A stretch of DNA of 51,240 nucleotides from Kamptonema formosum PCC 10802. Lineage in GTDB: Bacteria > Cyanobacteriota > Cyanobacteriia > Cyanobacteriales > Oscillatoriaceae. Within the stretch, counting starts at the first letter, position 1, and each line of letters begins with the position of its first letter. The stretch is from NCBI RefSeq assembly GCF_000332335.1, contig NZ_KB235948.1, positions 252,901-304,140 of the forward strand, given 5' to 3'. Made by a program: the position numbers and the translations under genes. This document shows, in pieces, positions 17,332 to 24,417 of the stretch. The notes below the pieces were generated by a model. That model did no database searches and was not told the origin of the DNA. It saw only the letters and a list, made by a program, of their open reading frames with translations.

Positions 17332-17396
17332 CTGGGAGGGACAGGCGAGACGCCTGTCCTACGCCTTCTAGGGACAGGTGGGACGCCTGTCCTACG
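17332..17396. repeat. two tandem GGGACAGGCG hairpins
   Basis: GGGACAGGCGAGACGCCTGTCC and GGGACAGGTGGGACGCCTGTCC, each followed by TACG, form two similar hairpins between the divergent COP23-like gene and the methyltransferase. Related GGCAGGC-GACGCC hairpins occur near 8120, 39045 and 51220. Confidence 0.75.
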
Positions 17397-17553
17397 TCTG
17401 GGCTGAGTTTTTCCTGATGACGGAATCCGGCGCGAAAAGGTTCGCTCTCGGGTGCTGCCTGCCGGTGCCGGTACCGGCAACCACCGGCACTCCCCCACCG
17501 GCAGCCCGAAGCATTACAATTGCCTGTGGCGTGACTTTCCGAGGCAACACCGA

Positions 17554-18840
17554 TTGGCAAAACAGCTAGAGTTATTCCCCACAGGTGAAGGTGCGGCTGA
17601 GAGCGACAGAGCCTCAACCTTTGCCGACAACCTGTCACAGCCGGTTCACCGGTGGTTCCGCTACTCAGCAGGGTTTTCCGCGCCTTGGGTAGAAGGACTC
17701 ATCCAGCGAGAAAAAGCCAGAGGCAGGCGTCGAGTTCTTGACCCGTTTGCCGGTTCGGGCACGTCGCTTTTAGCCGCTGAATGTTGCGACATAGATGCGA
17801 TTGGTATTGAAGCGCATCCCTTTGTCGCTCGCATCGCTCAGGCAAAGCTTTGCTGGCGGGAAAATCCCAAAGCATTTCGCGACTATGTTAATATTATCAC
17901 AGAGCGAGCGAAAACGCAAGGGGGAGATGCGAGTGAATATCCGCCGCTGATTCAGAAGTGCTTCCCACCGGCAGCCCTCTCCCAGCTGGATGCCTTGCGG
18001 AAAGCGTGGGAAGAAGCTGCTGGCAGTTCCCCGGTTTCCGAACTGACTTGGCTGGCGCTGGTGTCGATTTTGCGGGAGTGCTCGCCGGTGGGGACCGCTC
18101 AGTGGCAATACATTCTGCCCAACAAGACAAAAGCCAAGATAGTTGAGCCTTACGAAGCCTTTGCGGCGAAAGTCAGGCTGATGAGCGAGGACATGGAAAA
18201 ACGGCACCGGCTTGCCGGCGAAACGAGGGCGATCCTGTATCGGGAAGACGCCAGAGAGTGCGGTGCAATTCCTGCCGGTTGGGCGGATTTGGTCATCACC
18301 TCACCGCCTTATGCAAATAATTATGATTATGCTGATGCCACGAGACTGGAGATGAGTTTCTTTGGGGAAGTTCGCAGTTGGGGGGATTTGCAAAACGCAG
18401 TGCGCCGGTATCTTATCCGCTCTTGCACCCAGCACGTCGCTAAATTGAATAAAGAGATTGACAGGATTCTTAGCGAGCCGGTGCTTGAGCCGATTCGCCC
18501 GGAGATTGCAGAAATTTGCAGCCGGCTGGCGGCTGAGCGAGAAAATCACGGGGGCGAAAAGCCTTATCACACGATGATTGCGGCGTATTTCAGCGATATG
18601 GCAAAAGTTTGGCTGGCTTTGCGGCGCGTCACCGCTGCCGGCGCTCTGGTGTGCTTTGTGGTGGGGGATTCCGCACCTTATGGAATATACGTGCCTGCCG
18701 ACAGGTGGCTTGGCGAGCTGGCTGTTGCGGCTGGGTTTAAAGGTTATAAATTTGAGAAGATTAGGGATAGAAATGTGAGGTGGCTGAACCGCAAACACCG
18801 GCTTCCGCTTCAGGAAGGACTCCTTTGGGTTGAGGGATAA
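17554..18840 (+). CDS. DNA methyltransferase, SPPY type
   Basis: The protein has motif I early (VLDPFAGSGTSLLAAE, residues 61-76) and the catalytic motif TSPPYANNYDY with SPPY at residues 250-253, the alpha-like order. SPPY is typical of N4-cytosine methyltransferases. The N-terminal ADNLSQPVHRWFRYSAGFSA segment is a familiar opening for this group. I chose TTG at 17554, which gives (M)AKQLELFP; a GTG at 17452 would add 34 residues of low-complexity sequence. No restriction gene is beside it, so it is another orphan enzyme. It is the second methyltransferase in the window, and the flanking DNA is rich in RCCGGY sites. Confidence 0.82.
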   Translation: MAKQLELFPTGEGAAESDRASTFADNLSQPVHRWFRYSAGFSAPWVEGLIQREKARGRRRVLDPFAGSGTSLLAAECCDIDAIGIEAHPFVARIAQAKLCWRENPKAFRDYVNIITERAKTQGGDASEYPPLIQKCFPPAALSQLDALRKAWEEAAGSSPVSELTWLALVSILRECSPVGTAQWQYILPNKTKAKIVEPYEAFAAKVRLMSEDMEKRHRLAGETRAILYREDARECGAIPAGWADLVITSPPYANNYDYADATRLEMSFFGEVRSWGDLQNAVRRYLIRSCTQHVAKLNKEIDRILSEPVLEPIRPEIAEICSRLAAERENHGGEKPYHTMIAAYFSDMAKVWLALRRVTAAGALVCFVVGDSAPYGIYVPADRWLGELAVAAGFKGYKFEKIRDRNVRWLNRKHRLPLQEGLLWVEG

Positions 18841-18853
18841 GAAATGCAAAGGA

Positions 18854-19413
18854 TTAAGGGAGCCGGCATTGCCGGCATTCTCGGCATTGCCGGCATTCTC
18901 GGCATTGCCGGCATTCTCGGCAGAATGAATTCTGCCGCTATACAGACAAAGCCCGCCTGCGCGGGCTTGATTTCTGGGTTTGTAGTAGGGCTTTAGCCCC
19001 ACCGGCATTATCGGCATTATCGGCAGAATGAATTCTGCCGCTATACAGACAAAGCCCGCCTGCGCGGGCTTTATTGTAGCGTGAATTTCTCGTTCCCAGG
19101 CTCTGCCTGGGAATGCCTAATTGGAGGCTCTGCCTCCACCTGCAGCCGCACAAGACGAGGCAAAAAACGAGGCGGAGCCTCTAACTGTGGGTTCCCAGGC
19201 GGAGCCTGGGAACCAGATATTCTCGGCAGAATGAATTCTGCCGCTATACAAACGAAGCCCGCCTGCGCGGGCTTTATTGTCTCGTTCCCAGGCTCTGCCT
19301 GGGAATGCCTAATTGGAGGCTCTGCCTCCACCGGCTGCTGCATAAGACGAGGCAAAAAACGAGGCGGAGCCTCTAACTGTGGGTTCCCAGGCGGAGCCTG
19401 GGAACCAGATAAA
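18854..19413. repeat. cluster of composite hairpin repeats
   Basis: The gap downstream of the methyltransferase is built from repeated modules: (1) alternating GCCGGCATT and CTCGGCATT words; (2) the palindrome CGGCAGAATGAATTCTGCCG at 18918, 19021 and 19224; (3) CTATACAGACAAAGCCCGCC with a GCCCGC/GCGGGC hairpin; (4) a 128-bp block running from CGTTCCCAGGCTCTGCCTGG to GGCGGAGCCTGGGAACCAGA, present at 19091-19218 and 19283-19410; (5) a GTAGGGCTTTAGCCC hairpin at 18984. No gene is visible. The same modules rebuild the gap at 23917-24340. Confidence 0.9.
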
Positions 19414-19480
19414 AACTAGCAAGAAGAAAGTGGAATCATTCCCCAACTGTGCCTAGAAAAGAGACAGCGCCCGGCACCCC

Positions 19481-22400
19481 TCAGCGCCACCACCGAGCCA
19501 CATCTTTAACAGCACCGGCAATCTTTTCCAGAGCTTTCTCACCCCCCAAGGCAAACATAACTGGAACCAGTATTGCTAACTCTTGAAGCAAGACGGGGCG
19601 AGTGCGGCGGGAGAGGGAGTGGAGCGCATCTCGCCAGAGGGGAAAAAGGCGAGCCGATGGTATCTCTGACAGGCGGGGTGCCAAAGCCCTCAGGACTTTT
19701 GCGCGAGCCCCCTGATTCTGAATGATCAGTGCCGCTTTTAGGGCATCGGGCAACAAATTTTCTGGCAGTTTATCCGCCAAAGCCCTCAAGACTTCTGCGC
19801 AATACTCATCATTAGAAATTCTCAGTGCCGACTGCAGGGCATCGGGAAACACTTCTGGCAGTTTATCCCCTAAAGCTGTCAGGGCTTCTGCGCGATACGC
19901 CTCATCCCGAATACTGTGTGCCGCTTTCAGGGCATCGGGCAACACTTCTGGCAGTTTATCCGCCAAAGCCGTCAGGACTTTTGCCCGATACCGCTCATCC
20001 TGAATACTGTGTGCCGCCTGCAGGGCATCGGGCAACAAATTGGAGGGCAGTTTATCCGCCAAAGCGCTCAAGACTTTTGCCCGATACCGCTCATGCCGAA
20101 TACTCAGTGCCGCCTGCAGGGCATCGGGCAACAAATTTGAGGGCAGTTTATCCGCCAAAGCGCTCAGGGCATTTGCGCGCTCCCCCTCATTCCGAATACT
20201 TTCTGCCGCTTTTAGTGCCTGGGGAAACACTTCTGGAAATTTATCCGCCAAAGCGCTCACGGCTTGTGCGCGATGCGGCTCGCTCCAAATATTCTCTGCC
20301 TTCTGGAGGGCGTGGGGCAACACTTCTGGCAGTTTATCCGCCAAAACCCTCAAGACAAGTGCGCCATACCACTCATCGTCAATATACAGTGCCGTCTGGA
20401 GGGCACCGGCTAACAAATCTTCTGGCAGTTTATCCGCCAGCGCCGTCAGGGCTTTTGCCAGACACTCCTCATTGTGAATACTCTCTGCCGCCTGGAGGGC
20501 ATCGGGCAAGATTTCTGGCAGTTTATCCGCCAAAGCGTTCAGAACTTGTGCCCGATATTGCTGATTCTGAATGCTTTGTGCCGCCTGAAGAGCGCCGGGC
20601 AACAAATTTTCTGGCAGTTTATCCGCCAAATAGCTCAGGGCTTCTGCGCGATACTGCTCATCCTCAATACTCAGTGCCGCTTGGAGGGCACCGGCTAACA
20701 AATCTTGTGGCAATTTATCCGCCAAAGCCCTCAGGGTTTGTGCGCGATACTGCTCCCCCTGAATGCTCAGTGCCGCCTGGAGGGCACCGGCTAACAAATC
20801 TTGTGGCAATTTATCCGCCAAAGCGCTCAGGGCATCTGCGCGACACCACTCCTCCTGAATGCTCAGTGCCGCCTGACAAGCACCGGCTAACAAATCTTGT
20901 GGCAATTTATCCGCCAAATAGCTCAGGGCTTGTGCGCGATACAGCTCATCCTGAATATTTTGTGCCGCTTTCAGGGCGTCAGGCAACAAATTTTCTGGCA
21001 GTTTATCCGCCAAAGCCCTCAGGGCTTGTGCGCGATTGCGCTCATCCCGAATATTCTCTGCCGCAAAGAGGGCGTCGGGCAGCACTTGTGGCAGTTTATC
21101 CGCCAAAGCCCTCAGGGTTTGTGCGCGAGACTCCTCATCCTGAATGCTCTGTGCTGCTTTCAGGGCGTCGGGCAGAACTTGTGGCAATTTATCCGCCAAA
21201 TTGCTGAGGGCTTCTGCGCGATTCCGCTCATCCTGAATGCTCTGTGCCGCCTGCAGGGCGTCGGGCAAAACTTGTGGCAATTTATCCACCAAATCGCTGA
21301 GGGCTTCTGCGCGAAGCCGGCGATCTTGAATGCTCTGTGCCGCCTGCAGCGCATGGGGCAGCACTTCTGGCAATTTATCCGCCAACGCCTTCAAAGCTCG
21401 TGCGCGATTCCCCTCCTGGCGAATACTCAGTGCCGCCGGCAGGGCGTGGGGCAGCACGTCTGGCAATTTATCCGCCAAAGCGGTGAGCGCTCGTGCCCGA
21501 TTCGGCTGATTCTGAATGCTCAGTGCCGCAAAGAGGGCGTCAGGCAACAAATTTTCTGGCAGTTTATCCGCCAAAGCGCTTAAAATTTCTGCGCGATTCC
21601 AGCCATCCTGAATGCTCAGTGCCGCAAAGAGGGCGTCGGGCAGAACTTCTGGCAATTTATCCGCCAAATAGCTCAGGGCTTGTGCGCGAAACCGCTGATC
21701 TCGAATGCTCTGTGCCGCTTGGAGGGCATCGGGCAGCACTTCTGGCAATTTATCCGCCAAAGCCGTCAGGGCTTCTGCGCGATACCGCAGATCCTGAATG
21801 CCCTGTGCTACTTGCAGGGCACCGGCTAGCACTTCTGGCAGTTTATCTGCTAAATTGCATAGCGCAAGTACATGAAACCGCTCATCCTGAAAGCTCTGTG
21901 ACGCTTTTAGTGCCTGGGGCAACAAATCTTCTGGCAGTTTATCCGCCAAATCGCTCAGGGCTTGTGCGCGATACCGCTCATCCTGAATGCTCTGTGCCGT
22001 CTGGATGGCGGCGTGCAGTGCTCGATGTTTTAATGCCGGTGGCAAACAGCCGGCTAACTTTGTTAGTGCGCTTGCTTTTTGCTGTGAGTCTGGAATTTGC
22101 AAGGCGAAAATCAGTCCTTGTGCGGGAGCCCACAGGTTTTTTCTCACCAGTGCGAGCAGGAGATTCACCGGCATATTTGCCGGCAGACTGTTGACGGAAG
22201 CGGCAATCAGAGCATACCGGCACTCGCTACCGAAAACTTCGGGCAAAGTTGCCTCAGTCGGGTTTGCTTCTGCCAGCTCCCACGCGCGGGTAACATTGTT
22301 CAAATACCCCCCCGTCTGCCCCAGTCGCTCTCGCGCTTCATACCAGCCATTGCGCCCGCTTTCCGCTTCCTCCCGCAGCAGCCGGTGAATCTCCTCCACT

Positions 22401-22888
22401 TGTCCAGCTTTTTCCAAATGCCAGACGAGATATTCATGGATATAGCCATCTTCGGGCAGAGTGTGCCAGAGACTGTTGCGCGTATGAAGCCGGTATCGCA
22501 AGAGCAACTCGGCGTGAGCCTCTTGGAGTGAGCTAAAACCCATTCCTTGGGGGCGAGGTGCTATCAATTGCCGGCGAGCCATATCGCGCAGCAAGTCGTG
22601 CATCCTGTAGCTTTTCCACTCACACCCGCTTACAACTGCAGGAGAATCAGACAGGAGCAGCCCCTGATTCCAAAGGAATTCCAGACGCTCAGAGGCTTCT
22701 TTTTCTGACTGCATCCCCCACAGGGTAACTGCCGCAGGTGCGGCTACGCTGACATTTTCTGGCAGCACTCCCAAGGCGATAAAGTTTTCCCAGGCTTGTT
22801 CGCTATCCTCTCGCAATGCTATTAGGCTCAAGTTTGCCAGAGATTGCTCTGGCGTCATCAACTGCCATTGACTGTCAGCATGTACCAT
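19481..22888 (-). CDS. NLR-paralogue repeat protein lacking its NTPase domain
   Basis: The product (about 1135 residues) starts inside the region that follows the NTPase in its neighbour at 24418: a winged-helix-like part with YRMHDLLRDMARRQL, then the shared NSLWHTLPEDGYIHEYLVWH block. After that come about 24 tandem repeats of 31-32 residues (ALxxLADKLPEVLPDALQAA, then SIxDxxxRAx), and the same C-terminal cap (RLFPLWRDALHSLSRRTR) as the neighbour. No P-loop is present. The repeats should form an alpha-solenoid, the sensor part of a STAND/NLR protein. ATG at 22888 has GGGAGG nine bases upstream; GTG at 22966 lacks such a site. It may be an adaptor, a decoy or a deletion product. Confidence 0.8.
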   Translation of the reverse strand: MVHADSQWQLMTPEQSLANLSLIALREDSEQAWENFIALGVLPENVSVAAPAAVTLWGMQSEKEASERLEFLWNQGLLLSDSPAVVSGCEWKSYRMHDLLRDMARRQLIAPRPQGMGFSSLQEAHAELLLRYRLHTRNSLWHTLPEDGYIHEYLVWHLEKAGQVEEIHRLLREEAESGRNGWYEARERLGQTGGYLNNVTRAWELAEANPTEATLPEVFGSECRYALIAASVNSLPANMPVNLLLALVRKNLWAPAQGLIFALQIPDSQQKASALTKLAGCLPPALKHRALHAAIQTAQSIQDERYRAQALSDLADKLPEDLLPQALKASQSFQDERFHVLALCNLADKLPEVLAGALQVAQGIQDLRYRAEALTALADKLPEVLPDALQAAQSIRDQRFRAQALSYLADKLPEVLPDALFAALSIQDGWNRAEILSALADKLPENLLPDALFAALSIQNQPNRARALTALADKLPDVLPHALPAALSIRQEGNRARALKALADKLPEVLPHALQAAQSIQDRRLRAEALSDLVDKLPQVLPDALQAAQSIQDERNRAEALSNLADKLPQVLPDALKAAQSIQDEESRAQTLRALADKLPQVLPDALFAAENIRDERNRAQALRALADKLPENLLPDALKAAQNIQDELYRAQALSYLADKLPQDLLAGACQAALSIQEEWCRADALSALADKLPQDLLAGALQAALSIQGEQYRAQTLRALADKLPQDLLAGALQAALSIEDEQYRAEALSYLADKLPENLLPGALQAAQSIQNQQYRAQVLNALADKLPEILPDALQAAESIHNEECLAKALTALADKLPEDLLAGALQTALYIDDEWYGALVLRVLADKLPEVLPHALQKAENIWSEPHRAQAVSALADKFPEVFPQALKAAESIRNEGERANALSALADKLPSNLLPDALQAALSIRHERYRAKVLSALADKLPSNLLPDALQAAHSIQDERYRAKVLTALADKLPEVLPDALKAAHSIRDEAYRAEALTALGDKLPEVFPDALQSALRISNDEYCAEVLRALADKLPENLLPDALKAALIIQNQGARAKVLRALAPRLSEIPSARLFPLWRDALHSLSRRTRPVLLQELAILVPVMFALGGEKALEKIAGAVKDVARWWR
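19700..21990. repeat. tandem 93-96-bp coding repeats (about 24 units)
   Basis: On the plus strand nearly every unit shows TCTGGCAGTTTATCCGCCAA or a close variant; on the minus strand it codes for LADKLPE. Units are 93 or 96 bp depending on whether the loop reads EVLPD or ENLLPD. The near-identity at DNA level favours gain and loss of units by recombination. Confidence 0.85.
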
Positions 22889-22974
22889 GCCGGTGTGCCT
22901 CCCTTGGGATGAGTGCTTCTGAATAGGAGAGAGGGGCGCGGTTGACCCCTCCCTACAGTTTATCACATAATCGG

Positions 22975-23862
22975 TTATCTTTGCCGGCTGAACCTAGCTA
23001 AGAGTTCTTCGCGGTTGAGCAGCATGATGAGTTGGGTGCGTTCCAGAGGATCGAGCTGTATCAAAGGCTCAATAATTTGGGACAATTCCTCATCGATAAC
23101 CCCAAATTTAACCTGAAGCATGCTCTCAACCATCAGGCGCTGACCTTGCTGGACACCGGCTTGCGTGGCATCTTCCAGCCTTTGCAAATAAAGAGGTGAC
23201 AGTTCCATAATTAACTCCCGGTCTTCTTGATCTAAGTCTTGACGGACTTCTAAAATCGTTCGCAGGTTATACAGCAATTCTAGCGCATTGAAACGGAATG
23301 GGTTATCCTTTGGAAGGGCTTTCAGCTCGGCAATGGCCTGTTTTTGAACGTTTCCCTTACCTAAAACCCTCACCCACAGGGTTTCTTGGGTGCGCGGCAG
23401 TTGGTGAATGGCGACAATTGCTGTTTTGAGAGAGGCGGGGAGAAAATAAACCCCTCTCACCCACTGATCTGGGTGCTGTATAGCGCCCAATCCTTCTAAG
23501 ATTGAGGCGGAAACGGTAGGAGAGAGTATCCAAAGTTGCGGTAAGTCGGCCTCATCAATTCGGCCACTCTCCCGGTTGCGCTCTAATTCCGCATGAAGCT
23601 GGAACAGCTTGCTGAGGCAGCTGCGCACATCCGGCGGCGCAACTGCATTGCGGAAAGGCTCAAAGACTGCCGGTGTTGCCGCAAATTTTCCCAGCAAACC
23701 CAGGGTTTCTGCAACGGCTGCCGGTGGGGATGAGGGGGCAAACAAAACGTCGATTTGCCGGACTTCTCCTGCCATATCCCGGCTGGTTTCTACTTGCCCC
23801 ATAGGACTTAGTATCTCTTTGAGATATTGCTTGGCAAATTGGTCATGGACGAATCTTGTCAT
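22975..23862 (-). CDS. cyanobacterial DUF4351/Rpn-like protein (often mislabelled flagellar assembly protein H)
   Basis: The 295-residue protein begins TRFVHDQFAKQYLKEILSP and has EVRQIDVLFAP near residue 34-44, a possible PD-(D/E)XK-like core segment of the Rpn/recombination-promoting nuclease relatives common in cyanobacteria. The middle has GVYFLPASLKTAIVAIHQLP. The C-terminal part, GVQQGQRLMVESMLQVKFG followed by LLNREELLARF, matches the coiled tail typical of DUF4351-type proteins. It lies between the NB-ARC gene and its repeat-expanded paralogue on the same strand. Nuclease activity is only suggested by distant family ties; a role in the NLR locus is inferred from position alone. Confidence 0.7.
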   Translation of the reverse strand: MTRFVHDQFAKQYLKEILSPMGQVETSRDMAGEVRQIDVLFAPSSPPAAVAETLGLLGKFAATPAVFEPFRNAVAPPDVRSCLSKLFQLHAELERNRESGRIDEADLPQLWILSPTVSASILEGLGAIQHPDQWVRGVYFLPASLKTAIVAIHQLPRTQETLWVRVLGKGNVQKQAIAELKALPKDNPFRFNALELLYNLRTILEVRQDLDQEDRELIMELSPLYLQRLEDATQAGVQQGQRLMVESMLQVKFGVIDEELSQIIEPLIQLDPLERTQLIMLLNREELLARFSRQR

Positions 23863-23916
23863 TCAAGTTTGGATGAAACTTTTCGCTTGTATCTAAATTG
23901 TACTACTTTCCGGAAT

Positions 23917-24340
23917 TGCCGGCATTGCCGGCATTATCGGCAGAATGAATTCTGCCGCTATACAAACGAAGCCCGCCTTCGCGGGCTTGATTTCTGGGTT
24001 TGTAGTTGGGCTTTAGCCCCAAAGTTTGTAGTTGGGCTTTAGCCCACCGGCATTTTCGGCATTGCCGGCATTGCCGGCATTATCGGCAGAATGAATTCTG
24101 CCGCTATACAAACGAAGCCCGCCTGCGCGGGCTTTATTGTAGCGTGAATTTCTCGTTTCCAGGCAGATCCTGGGAATGCCTAATTGGAGGCTCTGCCCCC
24201 ACCGGCAGCCGCACAAGCCGAGGCAAAAAACGAGGCGGAGCCTCTAACTGTGGGTTCCCTGCATGAGCTGGTAAGCAGATAAATTTCGCTCTTCTCTTAG
24301 CCCGCGAAGGCGGGCTTTGTTTGTATAGCCGCGATTTCCA
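23917..24340. repeat. second cluster of composite hairpin repeats
   Basis: This gap repeats the module set of 18854-19413: GCCGGCATT words, the CGGCAGAATGAATTCTGCCG palindrome at 23938 and 24084, the GCCCGC/GCGGGC hairpin, GTAGTTGGGCTTTAGCCC at 24003 and 24028, and a diverged copy of the 128-bp block at 24154-24280. The last part, with CTAGCAATAAGAAAATG and CAGCGCCCGGCACCCC, also matches the 3' flank of the paralogue at 19414-19480, so flank and gene end were duplicated together. Confidence 0.85.
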
Positions 24341-24417
24341 ATCGCCAGGAAACTAGCAATAAGAAAATGTAATTATCCCCCAACTCTGCCTGGAAAGGAG
24401 ACAGCGCCCGGCACCCC

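Noticed and set aside
19825-21207. Long plus-strand open frames (up to 460 codons) across the LADKLPE repeat array
   Set aside because: They are antisense shadows of the repeat gene: the periodic peptide follows from the 93-96-bp DNA repeat, and the minus-strand frame matches the family seen in the neighbouring NB-ARC protein.
19700-21990. Possible CRISPR-like array because of regular 93-96-bp periodicity
   Set aside because: The whole unit is repeated, including what would be spacers, the period is too long, and the region is coding in one continuous frame.
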